Source: Cycloclasticus sp. symbiont of Poecilosclerida sp. N
Lineage (GTDB): Bacteria; Pseudomonadota; Gammaproteobacteria; Methylococcales; Cycloclasticaceae
Direction: 5' to 3'
DNA: 64,000 nucleotides
NCBI GenBank assembly: GCA_002101205.1
Contig: LWTM01000071.1
Span: 1-64,000 of the forward strand
The notes beneath the pieces were generated by a model that saw nothing but the letters and a program-made list of their open reading frames with translations, was not told the origin of the DNA and made no database searches. Of this stretch, positions 18,259 to 26,613 are shown one piece after another. The translations under genes and the position numbers were made by a program. Each line of letters opens with the position of its first letter. Within the stretch, counting starts at the first letter, position 1.

Positions 18259-18937
18259 CTATTTTTGGTAACTCCCACTGAATGGGTATTTGCCCGTGTT
18301 GCTCTAGATATTGGTTAGTCCGACTGAAGTGTTGGCAACCTAGAAAACCGCGGTGTGCAGATAAAGGTGAGGGGTGCGGCGCTTTCAAAACCAAGTGTCT
18401 TTGAGTGTCTATAAAAGCCCCTTTTTTTTGTGCATAACTACCCCACAGCAAAAACACGACGTTCTCATTTTGCTCATCGACAGTACGAATAACCACGTCG
18501 GTAAAGGTTTCCCAGCCCTTACCTTGGTGTGCGTTAGGTGTGTTGTATTCAACAGTCAATACACCATTGAGTAATAAAACACCTTGTTTTGCCCAGCTAT
18601 TTAAGCAGCCGTGTAATGCGTGCGAAATATTTAAATCTGTTTGTAATTCTTTATAAATATTACGCAAGGAAGGTGGTATTTTGACCTCTGGCTGAACGGA
18701 GAAACACAGACCGTTCGCTTGGTGTGGTTGGTGATAGGGGTCTTGGCCTAAAATAACAACCTTTACGTCAGGCAGTGGCGTGACTTCTAACGCGTGAAAC
18801 CAATTTGCTGAATGTGGATAGATTGTTTTATGTTCATTCTTCTCTAAGCGCAAGAACTCTTTCAGCGTGAGCATATAAGGCTGCTCTAGCTCCTGGTCTA
18901 AGTAAGGTTTCCAACTTTTTGCGTTTGAAAGTGCCAT
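18245..18937 (-). CDS. ung: Uracil-DNA glycosylase
   Basis: Removes uracil from DNA (family 1). The catalytic water-activating loop [18 protein letters not shown] and the C-terminal minor-groove loop [13 protein letters not shown] are both intact. At 230 residues it has the normal family length. It is convergent with msrA, their ends overlapping by 14 nt. Confidence 0.97.
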   Translation of the reverse strand: MALSNAKSWKPYLDQELEQPYMLTLKEFLRLEKNEHKTIYPHSANWFHALEVTPLPDVKVVILGQDPYHQPHQANGLCFSVQPEVKIPPSLRNIYKELQTDLNISHALHGCLNSWAKQGVLLLNGVLTVEYNTPNAHQGKGWETFTDVVIRTVDEQNENVVFLLWGSYAQKKGAFIDTQRHLVLKAPHPSPLSAHRGFLGCQHFSRTNQYLEQHGQIPIQWELPKIATPV

Positions 18938-19276
18938 AGCGTTAGTTTATTTGTTCGGCTCAGTTATTTGCGCAAGCTAATAGGACTTCTGAGCGCTTCA
19001 AGCCATCAATAAAGTGCTTTGAAACGCTTTGTATGCCTACTTGAGAGCCGACCAACAAGTGCCTCCCTACCTCCATTAATAGCGTTTACGGTGCGTTTTT
19101 GTAAGCTCATGTTGGGCATAATATTTAGCCGCCATTGTTTTCACTGTTATAGCACTTTAGTGTCTGTACGCGCACTTTTTTAAGGAAAAGCCGGTTTTAC
19201 TAGAAAACACTTAAATTACGGTTCAATGCTAAGGTCTGCGGGTGAAACTTATGCTGTGTCCGTGTAAAATGCTCAA
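18938..19276. other. Intergenic region between ung and ttcA
   Basis: 339 nt between divergent genes that must hold both promoters. A 38-codon minus-strand ORF (18960-19076) ends 22 nt before ung but matches nothing I recognise. Just before ttcA a taaaat box (19263-19268) may be a -10 element, without a convincing -35 box. No RNA gene or repeat is seen. Confidence 0.4.
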
Positions 19277-20137
19277 ATGGACAGAGTCGATAAAACGAAA
19301 TTGCGTTTCAATAAACTACGAAAACGCCTGCAGCGTGAGATGGGACAAGCAATTGCCGACTACAACATGATCGAGGATGGTGATCGTATTATGGTGTGCT
19401 TGTCTGGCGGTAAAGACTCGTACACGATGTTGGATATTTTATTGAACCTACGCCATAACGCGCCTATACATTTTGATGTGCTTGCGGTTAATTTAGATCA
19501 GAAGCAACCCGATTTCCCCGAGCATATTCTTCCCGAGTACCTTGAGTCTATTGATGTGCCGTATCACGTCATTGAGCAAGACACCTACAGCGTCGTTAAG
19601 CGTATTATTCCTGAAGGTAAAACAAGCTGCGGCTTATGCTCAAGAATGCGCCGAGGCGCGTTGTATGCGTATGCACAAGAGAACGGTTATAATAAAATTT
19701 CTTTAGGCCACCACCGTGATGACATTGTTGAAACTTTTTTCTTGAACATGTTTCATGGGGGTCAGCTAAAAGCGATGCCTGCAAAACTTAAAAGCGATAA
19801 CGGTAAGCATATCGTGATTCGTCCGCTGGCGTATTCGCGCGAAAAAGACATTGCCGAGTTTGCGATGCTAAAAGAGTATCCGATAATTCCGTGTAATTTA
19901 TGTGGTAGCCAAGAAAACCTTCAGCGCGTGCAGATGAAGACCATGTTGAATGAGTGGGACAAAGAGTTTCCGGGTCGTGTTGAAACGATTTTTAACAGCA
20001 TGAAAAACATACGGCCATCGCAATTATTAGACAGAAAGTTGTTTGATTTTAATGGACTTTGTCAGCCGTTAGAAGCCGATTTTCCTGTTGCGAAACCCGT
20101 GGTATTATCCAGTATGAAAGTGAATAAGGCGTCGTGA
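19277..20137 (+). CDS. ttcA: tRNA 2-thiocytidine(32) synthetase
   Basis: Thiolates cytidine 32 of certain tRNAs using ATP and a 4Fe-4S cluster. The PP-loop SGGKDS is at residues 43-48. Cluster cysteines are visible as Cys118 and Cys121 (SCGLCSR) and Cys206/Cys209 (PCNLCGSQ), of which three are expected to bind iron. Length (286) is normal. The stop overlaps the plsB start. Confidence 0.96.
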   Translation: MDRVDKTKLRFNKLRKRLQREMGQAIADYNMIEDGDRIMVCLSGGKDSYTMLDILLNLRHNAPIHFDVLAVNLDQKQPDFPEHILPEYLESIDVPYHVIEQDTYSVVKRIIPEGKTSCGLCSRMRRGALYAYAQENGYNKISLGHHRDDIVETFFLNMFHGGQLKAMPAKLKSDNGKHIVIRPLAYSREKDIAEFAMLKEYPIIPCNLCGSQENLQRVQMKTMLNEWDKEFPGRVETIFNSMKNIRPSQLLDRKLFDFNGLCQPLEADFPVAKPVVLSSMKVNKAS

Positions 20138-22533
20138 TGAGTTCATTCTTTTTACGGTGGATATTATCTTTTTGGGTCAAGGTTAAGGTTTTACCAAAAG
20201 ATGCGAGTTGGTTGGAGGTATTTAAAGGTAAAAAAGTTTGCTATGTCACTCGCTCAGACGTATTTTCGAAGCACATTGTTTTGGAGCAAGTGTGCCGTGA
20301 TGTCTCTATGCCGTTACCGTCTGGCGGGCTTCAAGTCGGCGCGTTGACAAAGCCTGCGGCTATCTTCACGTTGGGCCGTATAAAGGACCATTATGCTGAC
20401 CCTGCGCCAGTCTATTTAACGCAGTTACTGGATGCGGTGAAAGTGTCCGGCGAGGGTGTGCTTCTCGTGCCGGTGTCTATCTTTTGGGGGCGAGGCCCGA
20501 AGAAATCAGAAAGCATGTTGGGTGCGTTATTTGCGGATGAAGGCAGTAACTCCAATATTTTTTCACGCTTCCTTTCGATTTTATTCAATGGGCGCCAAAC
20601 AGTTTTACGGTTTGGCGATCCGGTTTCTTTAAAAGATTACCTTGAAAGCAAACAAGAAACGCAGTTTTTAACGCGAAAACTAACACGCGTGTTGCGAGTT
20701 CATTTCGCCAGGACACGCTTGGCGACAGTTGGCCCAGATCAACCTTCACCCAAAAAAATAGCGAATAAAATAATAAAGGCAGACATTGTTCAGCAAGCGA
20801 TTGGGCGCGAAGTGAGCCGAAAAAAAGTATCGCGAGCGGAAGCCGAGAAACAGGCAAAAGTGTATGCGCTTGAAATAGCAGCGGTGATTAATATTCGCGC
20901 AGCGATTGTGTTGGAGAAAATACTGGGCCGGCTTTGGAATAAATTATATGATGGGATTGTGCTGCACCACTTTTCCCGTGTTGAGCGTTTATCACGCGAA
21001 CATCAAATTGTGTATGTACCAAGCCACCAAAGCCATATGGATTACTTGGTCTTGTCGTACGTATTATTTAATCGAGGGCTTGCGCCACCTCATGTCGCAG
21101 CCGGCATTAACCTAAACATTCCAATTGCAGGACCATGGATTAGACGCTGTGGCGCTTTCTTCTTACGAAGAACATTTAAAGGCAATATTCTATATGGCGC
21201 TGTGTTTGAGGCGTATATGGGATATTTAGCGAATAAAGGCGCAGCGGTGGAATACTTTGTTGAAGGCGGGCGAAGTCGAACGGGGCGAAAGCTAAAAGCG
21301 AAACCTGGGTTGCTGGCAATGAGTGTTAGAAGCTATTTAAGAGAGCGTAAACGCTCGGCTGTGTTTTTGCCGGTTAATTTTTCTTATGAAAAACTGGTGG
21401 AAGGCGAAACCTATGCTAATGAGTTAAGCGGCAAGCCTAAAAAATCTGAATCAGTTAAGGGTTTGTTGCGCTCATTCAAAGCGCTAAAAGGCCATTTTGG
21501 ACAGGTGCACGTGAACTTTGGTTCGCCTATCCATTTAGATCAGTTAATCGAAGCTGAGTGCCCAAGTTGGCGTAATGAAAACGCAGTAGCTAATAAAAAA
21601 TTGGTCACAACAGTGGTTAATAATTTGGGTGAAAAGATTATGTCGGGTATTAATGAGGTAACGCATGTAAATGCAGTGGCCTTATTAGCGATGACTCTAT
21701 TGAATGCACCTGACCAAAAAATGGATGAAGAAATGCTAAACAAGCAGCTTGAAATTTATTTAACCTTACTAGAGGCGGTGCCTTATTCAAATAATGTCAC
21801 CCGAGTTGATTTAAATGCAGCAGATATTGTTTCTTATGGTGAAGAGTTTGGCGCGCTAAAAAGACAATCTAGCGAGGGCGTCGATCAGTTGTTTATAGAA
21901 AGCGGCGATGCTGTTTTAATGACATACTTTAGGAATAACATTATCCATTTGTTTGCTTTACCGTCCTTTATAGCGTGCTGTTTTGTGAGCAATGAATCGG
22001 TCACTAAAAAACAACTAGTGCGTTGGTTCAGACTGGTTTATCCGTTTCTAAAATCAGAGCTATCCATGCGCTGGGGCAATAGACAATTAGCATCTGCGGC
22101 GAATAAAGTGATTACAAACTTTATTGACCAAGGTTTGATTGTCGAGTCAAAGGGTCTGTTACGAGTGGGCAGGGGTAATCAAGAGGTCATGGATGGCCTA
22201 TCAGGTGGGGTGTCTTTAAGTCTGGAACGATTTTATCTGACGGTATTGATCTTGCAACACGAAGGTGGAGGGAACTTAACGCGTTTTGAGTTGGAAAAAA
22301 TATGCGCTAATACCGCAGAAAAACTGTCAGAAATTAAAGGACTAAATTCGCCAGAGTTTTTTGATAAGACGTTGTTTAAAGGCTTTATTGAGATGTTGCA
22401 CAACGAAAACATCATTTGGGCAAATGATAAGGGTAAATTAACCTATGGTGACGTTCTAGAATCTATCATAAATGACGCGGGTTTAGTTATGAGCCAGCAA
22501 GTTCGTAGTAACGTGCGTGAGATGCTTGATTGA
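20137..22533 (+). CDS. plsB: Glycerol-3-phosphate 1-O-acyltransferase
   Basis: A membrane-associated enzyme that acylates glycerol-3-phosphate at sn-1 from acyl-CoA or acyl-ACP, the first step of phospholipid synthesis. The HX4D catalytic motif (HQSHMD, His near 296) and the later GGRSRTGRKLKAKPG substrate loop are present in a protein of about 798 residues, the normal size. An ATG at 20137 shares its first base with the last base of the ttcA stop; a GTG at 20134 is the alternative. Tight coupling with ttcA is probably incidental. Confidence 0.95.
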   Translation: MSSFFLRWILSFWVKVKVLPKDASWLEVFKGKKVCYVTRSDVFSKHIVLEQVCRDVSMPLPSGGLQVGALTKPAAIFTLGRIKDHYADPAPVYLTQLLDAVKVSGEGVLLVPVSIFWGRGPKKSESMLGALFADEGSNSNIFSRFLSILFNGRQTVLRFGDPVSLKDYLESKQETQFLTRKLTRVLRVHFARTRLATVGPDQPSPKKIANKIIKADIVQQAIGREVSRKKVSRAEAEKQAKVYALEIAAVINIRAAIVLEKILGRLWNKLYDGIVLHHFSRVERLSREHQIVYVPSHQSHMDYLVLSYVLFNRGLAPPHVAAGINLNIPIAGPWIRRCGAFFLRRTFKGNILYGAVFEAYMGYLANKGAAVEYFVEGGRSRTGRKLKAKPGLLAMSVRSYLRERKRSAVFLPVNFSYEKLVEGETYANELSGKPKKSESVKGLLRSFKALKGHFGQVHVNFGSPIHLDQLIEAECPSWRNENAVANKKLVTTVVNNLGEKIMSGINEVTHVNAVALLAMTLLNAPDQKMDEEMLNKQLEIYLTLLEAVPYSNNVTRVDLNAADIVSYGEEFGALKRQSSEGVDQLFIESGDAVLMTYFRNNIIHLFALPSFIACCFVSNESVTKKQLVRWFRLVYPFLKSELSMRWGNRQLASAANKVITNFIDQGLIVESKGLLRVGRGNQEVMDGLSGGVSLSLERFYLTVLILQHEGGGNLTRFELEKICANTAEKLSEIKGLNSPEFFDKTLFKGFIEMLHNENIIWANDKGKLTYGDVLESIINDAGLVMSQQVRSNVREMLD

Positions 22534-22670
22534 AGCGTGATGATCTGGCTCCAGCGATATTGGACGAGTAATTGAATAGCAACCTGGTTCGGTACAATTC
22601 TCAGCGAAACTGGCGCTGTCAAGCCTCGACACAGAACTAGGAATATGACTCATCTGACGAGCGATAGCTA

Positions 22671-22879
22671 GGATGCCAGGGCGCTCACTTTCAACAATTT
22701 CTAGGGAAACTGCTAGAAATAGAGGCAGACGTTATTCCAAAGCGATAGATGCTGGCAGACGTGTGAGCGTCCTGGCCAAACGGCCCAAATTAGGTGCTCT
22801 GTAAATCATCCGAGAACTAAGGCAAGTTGTCATTGAAGAACTACAATTAAAATGCTCGCCAGAGCAAATATTTTTTTGA
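22671..22879 (+). pseudogene. IS30-family transposase, N-terminal remnant
   Basis: The plus strand encodes GRSLSTISRETARNRGRRY, the helix-turn-helix signature of IS30-family transposases. After a stop it resumes with LRQVVIEELQLKCSPEQI, the conserved K-L-x4-SPEQI block. Stops and the loss of the whole DDE domain make it a dead fragment. It borders the shared leader of an integron cassette, whose gene it may have replaced. Upstream bases 22534-22670 show no recognisable gene. Confidence 0.78.
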
Positions 22880-22895
22880 CACAGTTACCGCGCAT

Positions 22896-23150
22896 AACTG
22901 GGCTTGGTTTCTTAATGCCCGTTACTTTCAATATTTTTGACACTAAGTTTTTGTCTAACAAATCATGTTTTGTAAGTACTATTTTTCTAAAACACATTAG
23001 ATAACAGCGTTACAACATTTTAGCCCAGTTGCTGCTTGCCCAACCGTTTCAAATAGCATTGAATGGTCAGAATATGCCACGGACAAGAACACGGTAAAGG
23101 TTCTCTATTTACCGATACTTTGTAGGATGGTAACTAAGGAAAATTTAAAG
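22896..23150 (-). repeat. Cassette leader repeat R1
   Basis: About 255 nt that recur, with divergence and small indels, at 23877-24123. The best conserved 110 nt lie next to the attC core. Read on the minus strand, each copy starts at an attC cut site, so it is the common 5' part of two integron cassettes. It has no convincing gene; possible roles are promoter or shared ancestry of the cassettes. Confidence 0.75.
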
Positions 23151-23207
23151 TACTAACGTCTAAATCAGCGCGCAGCTTAAAGGGCGCGCTGGATTTAATT
23201 GTTAGCA
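23151..23207 (-). other. attC recombination site 1
   Basis: A 57-nt imperfect palindrome. On the minus strand it begins TGCTAACAA, has inner arms CAGCGCGC / GCGCGCTG with one unpaired base, and ends CGTTAGTA, the standard R''-L''-L'-R' plan of integron attC sites. It starts 3 nt after the antitoxin stop codon, the expected place for the attC of that cassette. The outer R'' box (TGCTAAC) departs slightly from consensus. Confidence 0.78.
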
Positions 23208-23210
23208 TTT

Positions 23211-23510
23211 TTATACTGTTAACTCCACAGCCTTTCCACCTTTCGTAGCTGTCAATTGGTATCCCAATGGCTTTAGAAGTGATGTCATTGTTTTCATGGT
23301 GATATTGGTAGGTTTCATCGCTCTCATGTTTTGAATTACGGAGGTGGATACTCCAGACTCTTTAGAAAGCGCCCTTACACTAATATGCTCTTCATCCATA
23401 GCTTCAAGTAACAATTCTGAGAAAAGAAATTGCACATATTCTTTTTCAAATTTTTTCTTTTGTTCTGGGTCACTCATAAGTCGATCAAAAGTTGACTTTT
23501 TATTCCTCAT
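23211..23510 (-). CDS. XRE-family antitoxin (HigA-like)
   Basis: A 99-residue protein with a C-terminal helix-turn-helix (ISVRALSKESGVSTSVIQNMR) preceded by a helical EKEYVQFLFSELLLEAMDE region, as in antitoxins of RelE/HigB-type toxins. The ATG at 23510 is favoured because gggga precedes it by 8 nt; a start at 23540 would add ten residues. The gene follows a damaged toxin on the same strand and ends 3 nt from attC site 1, so the pair is one integron cassette. It appears intact and could still neutralise related toxins. Confidence 0.82.
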   Translation of the reverse strand: MRNKKSTFDRLMSDPEQKKKFEKEYVQFLFSELLLEAMDEEHISVRALSKESGVSTSVIQNMRAMKPTNITMKTMTSLLKPLGYQLTATKGGKAVELTV

Positions 23511-23542
23511 AATAATCCCCACTGTTTTCCCTTGAATCATAG

Positions 23543-23755
23543 TTATTCATTCGCTGTAGTGCTAAATTTCTTCCTTTTCTGGTAATTTTTGTGATTTTTT
23601 CCGAAATCACCCATTCGTCTGAAAAGCATCAATGTTTTTCTTTTTTGAGCATCAGAAAGAGACTCAAAATAATCAAGAGAGTCACTATTTCCATTTTCGT
23701 CAAAAAACCACTCAACAGTTAAAGCATTTCCTTGATATGCGATAAATTCCTTCAT
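23543..23755 (-). pseudogene. RelE/HigB-type toxin, internally deleted
   Basis: The first 50 residues (MKEFIAYQGNALTVEWFFDE and onward to LFRRMGDFGK) match the N-terminus of cassette-borne RelE/ParE-superfamily toxins of about 110 residues. After FGK the sequence jumps to what looks like the toxin's far C-terminus, partly in another frame (QKLPEKEE, then LALQRMNNYD), and the open frame ends at residue 70. The missing middle, about 40 residues, would include the core strands and catalytic side chains. The toxin is therefore very likely inactive, beside an intact antitoxin. Confidence 0.75.
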
Positions 23756-23876
23756 TTATAGATTGTATCATTATAATGATACGGAGCAAGGTTGTTGCAG
23801 AAATGATAGTTATGGAACGTGGTGCTTGTATATATGGCGTACATTCGATTTACTCGCTTTCAAATGCTCTTGCTGT

Positions 23877-24123
23877 AACAGGGCTTGGTTGCTTAAACTC
23901 TATTACTTCCCATGTTTTCCAGAACGTTACTTTAAAACGATAAGGTTTTAAAAAGCAAGGTGTTGAAAAATACACCTACAATGTAACAAAAAATACTGCC
24001 CTGTTACTACCGACCCAACCGTTTCAAGTACCCTTAAAAAGTGGGAGTGCCACGAACAAGAACACGGTGAAGGTTCTTTATTTGCCGATACTTTGCAAAA
24101 TGGTAACTAAGGAAAATTTAGAG
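23877..24123 (-). repeat. Cassette leader repeat R2
   Basis: Second copy of the R1 sequence, here forming the 5' part of the toxin-antitoxin cassette between attC site 2 and the toxin gene. It shares with R1 the blocks around gggcttgg, cccaaccgtttcaa and caagaacacggt. Between R2 and the toxin start (23756-23876) the toxin-antitoxin promoter is expected. Confidence 0.75.
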
Positions 24124-24180
24124 TACTAACGCTAGAATTCAGTGGCCGCGTTAGCGGTCGGTTGGAATGATTTGTTAGGT
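24124..24180 (-). other. attC recombination site 2
   Basis: A 57-nt imperfect palindrome that reads on the minus strand ACCTAACAAATC ... GCGTTAGTA, with R'' (ACCTAAC) matching the RYYYAAC consensus and inner arms pairing around GACCGC/GCGGCC. It starts 3 nt after the GIY-YIG gene's stop codon, exactly as at site 1. Two sites in the same orientation, each at a gene end, make chance unlikely. Confidence 0.8.
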
Positions 24181-24183
24181 ATT

Positions 24184-24405
24184 TTATGGACCTACAGGCT
24201 TACCATTTTTTCTTTGCTCCTCTTCCCACTGGAAGCCAGCCTCACGGGTGGTGCGATTACCAACTTGTTTGATATGAACTTTATTTCCATAATTCTGTTG
24301 ATGTTCAGATTCGCGGCGTTGTAGGTCGTTAGTAATACCTGTATGTAAAATTTTATTCCCGTCTTTTAAGTGATATTTGTAAGTATCTCTATTACTGGCC
24401 ATCAT
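24184..24405 (-). CDS. Small GIY-YIG-like cassette protein
   Basis: A 73-residue protein. KYHLKDGNKILHTGITNDLQRRESEHQ resembles the first half of a GIY-YIG nuclease fold, where the second tripeptide is followed by T-G-I-T-N-D-L-x-R-R. Catalytic Arg and the later Glu are possible but the domain is very short, so nuclease activity is doubtful. A second ATG at 24402 is equally good as the start. It ends 3 nt from attC site 2 and is thus an integron cassette gene. Confidence 0.65.
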   Translation of the reverse strand: MMASNRDTYKYHLKDGNKILHTGITNDLQRRESEHQQNYGNKVHIKQVGNRTTREAGFQWEEEQRKNGKPVGP

Positions 24406-24616
24406 TATTCTCCGTTACTTCGTTGCTCAATTTAATACAATATTTTGCAAACTTTTCAAAACTAAGTTCTGCTCGCTCTTTTTTTCGCCTATTACGGTAA
24501 TTACACCTTGTAATACCTATACTCTACTAAATTGCAATATTAATTATTGGCGTATCCATGGTTTTTATCATAGTGTCATTTTACTACCTAACGCGTAGGG
24601 CAATTGCATTGAAATA

Positions 24617-25384
24617 TTAAAGCTGGCAAATACTTAAGGTGAACTCAACATCACAGTCCGATTGCAAGGGTCGTTCAGATTCTTGAGGTTGCATAAAACG
24701 TACGGTGAAGCGATGTTTGCCCCCGCTAACTTCGGCGAAGTAGCGAGCATTGATATCGGTGGAAACGCGTAATAATTGTACAGGGATAATCGTTTCTAAA
24801 GATTGTTGATAAAAACCACTGTGCGCTATTTCAGATGATGATTTAGCACTAAAACGAATAAACTGTAATAGCGTAAAGATGGATTCTCTAATAGACCCCA
24901 AATTTTTTGTCCATGCATGAATGTCTTCACGGCGAACCTTTAACGTTTTATTGAGCCAAAAATGGTAAGCGGGAAGGTCGAAGTCACACGTGCCGCCAGG
25001 TATACTGTTTCGTTGAGCTAGGCATTTTAATAAATTGACTTCCGTTAGAATGTAGTCAATTCTTTCTTTGGAAGCTAGTAAGTTGTCACTAAGCTGACTA
25101 AGCTTATCAATACTTTGTTTTATTTTTTGATGGTCTACTTTCGGGTTTTGAGAAAAAACGATAAAACATTTCGTGTGCCGTTCGATTTCTTTGATTATTT
25201 CTTTTTTTAGATCAGTTCTACTGGAAATAGCGAGAATATCTAATAAGCAATTTAATTCGGCTCTATTTTGCCATTCGCCATCGTGTTGCGATAAATGGTG
25301 CATTTGTTCGAATAAATCTTCTAGCCTTAAGAAAGTACGGATACGTTCGTTAAGCGGTAATTCGTATGTTATTTTTTCAGGCAC
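24617..25384 (-). CDS. zapD: Cell division protein ZapD
   Basis: A 255-residue ZapD (DUF1342) protein that crosslinks FtsZ filaments. The N-terminal ITYELPLNERIRTFLRLEDL is the family signature, and FWLNKTLKVRREDIHAW and the C-terminal beta segment fit throughout. In most gammaproteobacteria zapD sits between coaE and yacG; here neither is adjacent, and the gene lies alone between cassette DNA and transposase remnants. The 212 nt downstream hold an isolated GCGTTAGGT core-like site (about 24588-24596, minus strand) and nothing else recognisable. Confidence 0.93.
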   Translation of the reverse strand: MPEKITYELPLNERIRTFLRLEDLFEQMHHLSQHDGEWQNRAELNCLLDILAISSRTDLKKEIIKEIERHTKCFIVFSQNPKVDHQKIKQSIDKLSQLSDNLLASKERIDYILTEVNLLKCLAQRNSIPGGTCDFDLPAYHFWLNKTLKVRREDIHAWTKNLGSIRESIFTLLQFIRFSAKSSSEIAHSGFYQQSLETIIPVQLLRVSTDINARYFAEVSGGKHRFTVRFMQPQESERPLQSDCDVEFTLSICQL

Positions 25385-25473
25385 AGTTTTAACCAGTAGT
25401 CATCGAACAGCTATTTTGTGGGATGCTTGCTATTTTTTCCAGCACTTGATTGAGTTCACTATATTTAGGGCAT

Positions 25474-25892
25474 TTAGGCGACTTCTTTGATGTGTTGATA
25501 ATACGCCATTGATGCCATCAAATCCAAACTATCGTGAGGGCAATAGTGGTTATAACACCATGGGTGCTTTTCTGGTTCAATGTTAAGTGCTGATGCCGTT
25601 AAGCTTTCCTCATAAAATGGATAGAACTCATAACAGCTAGTACTATCAGCGCGTCCCACACAACCTTTCCATTTTGGCCCTCTGGGCGACCCGCCTTGTT
25701 GCAGGCAGGCAATGCAAATAATGGAGTATTCAATTGTTCACATGTAGTCTCAAATTCATCTCTAAATTTACTTCCACCATCAGGCCCTAAACGCACAACT
25801 ATTTGCTCAGGACTCCAAGACTCTTTTAGTTTTTCACTGGTGTAGTTCGTTGCTTCAGTGGTTAATTGGGTAGGTTTATGCAAAGGTTTCAA
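25474..25892 (-). pseudogene. Mosaic transposase remnant (IS30-like plus integrase-core)
   Basis: Two overlapping minus-strand frames. The upstream one starts with SEKLKESWSPEQIVVRLG, an IS30-type block, and runs in frame into DGGSKFRDEFETTCEQLN and PLFALP, which belong to an rve integrase-core transposase. The downstream one gives YPFYEESLTASALNIE and YNHYCPHDSLDLMASMAYYQ, the C-terminal end of that second type. Catalytic regions are incomplete and frames are broken, so it is a fused relic of two elements. Bases 25385-25473 carry nothing recognisable. Confidence 0.75.
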
Positions 25893-25974
25893 ACTAAATC
25901 TTTCTCATCTTTGGTCGATGTGCGCGTTATACGTTTCATCAGATGTTCTCCTGCAAGTCAGTAATTTAGTATAA

Positions 25975-26262
25975 CTGTTGCATCGCTCACTTGTATCTAT
26001 AGCGGCTTCCTTTAACGCATCTCGCTATTCAGTTACTCGCTTTAACGGTACTTTGAGTTGCCGAAGTTCTGCCTGCCGCTTTGTCAGCGCTTTACGCTCA
26101 CGACTAGGTTCGCTATAACGCTTAACCTAAGCGTATAGGCCTTTGGTTGTAACGCCAAGCAAGTTGGCGATGTCACTCACTTTATATCCGTGATCTATGA
26201 CTTGTTTCGCAGCTTCAATTTTAAATTCTTTTGGATAGCGTTTTCCACGTATAATTATTCAC
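25975..26262 (-). pseudogene. IS3-family OrfA remnant
   Basis: The minus strand encodes RYPKEFKIEAAKQVIDHGYK followed by VSDIANLLGVTTKGLYA, the IS3-family OrfA helix-turn-helix. A stop replaces the usual Trp after LYA, the frame continues as VKRYSEPSRERKAL, and a second stop follows a leucine-zipper-like stretch. OrfB is absent. Bases near 26290-26312 (agaaagtgtctag) resemble the end of an IS3-type element. Confidence 0.8.
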
Positions 26263-26390
26263 TTTCTTTGTTAAGCTAATTGTAACTCTAGAAAGTGTCT
26301 AGTAAATTAGGGATAACTCAGTTCTTAACGAAAATGATGAACTCATTGAACGGACGCTTTTTACATCCTTTATGAGACCTCAGTACGTGT

Positions 26391-26459
26391 ACTTACACCG
26401 CCGGCGCAGGCAGCACCCGCTACGCTTGTACTTACACCGCCGGCACCCGCTACGCTTGT
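26391..26459. repeat. Short tandem repeat
   Basis: Two adjacent copies of a unit starting acttacaccgccggc and ending cacccgctacgcttgt: 39 nt at 26391-26429 and 30 nt at 26430-26459, the second lacking nine internal bases. It is only two units, with no unique spacers, so not a CRISPR. It sits just before the IS200/IS605-type end. Confidence 0.8.
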
Positions 26460-26475
26460 GTTACGGCGAATCGTT

Positions 26476-26515
26476 GAATCAGGAAGCCCCTAACCTTGAG
26501 TTAGGGGTCGCTCAC
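26476..26515 (+). mobile_element. IS200/IS605-family right-end hairpin remnant
   Basis: A hairpin with 8-bp arms CCCCTAAC (26487-26494) and GTTAGGGG (26500-26507) around a 5-nt loop, in the context gaatcaggaagc ... tcgctcac. This is the familiar right end of IS200/IS605 elements, where it overlaps the end of the tnpB gene (ESGSP-stop can be read here). No tnpA or tnpB body remains. Confidence 0.7.
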
Positions 26516-26613
26516 AGAGGGGACGGCGTCTAGCCGAGATACTAGCGCTGAGGCGGAGTTTCCGTATCATGTGTTGGAAAAAATAGGTCATAATATGGCA
26601 CTTGAATACAGTA

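Noticed and set aside
18960..19076. A 38-codon minus-strand ORF upstream of ung
   Set aside because: No recognised family, no clear ribosome site and too short to support as a gene.
23763..23951. A 62-residue plus-strand ORF in the cassette leader
   Set aside because: Its frame is not kept in the R1 copy of the leader, so it is probably non-coding.
23151..24180. The attC-like palindromes as simple terminators
   Set aside because: No T-run follows either of them, and their outer core boxes and mismatched inner arms fit attC better.
26391..26459. Tandem repeats considered as a CRISPR
   Set aside because: Only two adjoining units without spacers, and no cas genes in the window.
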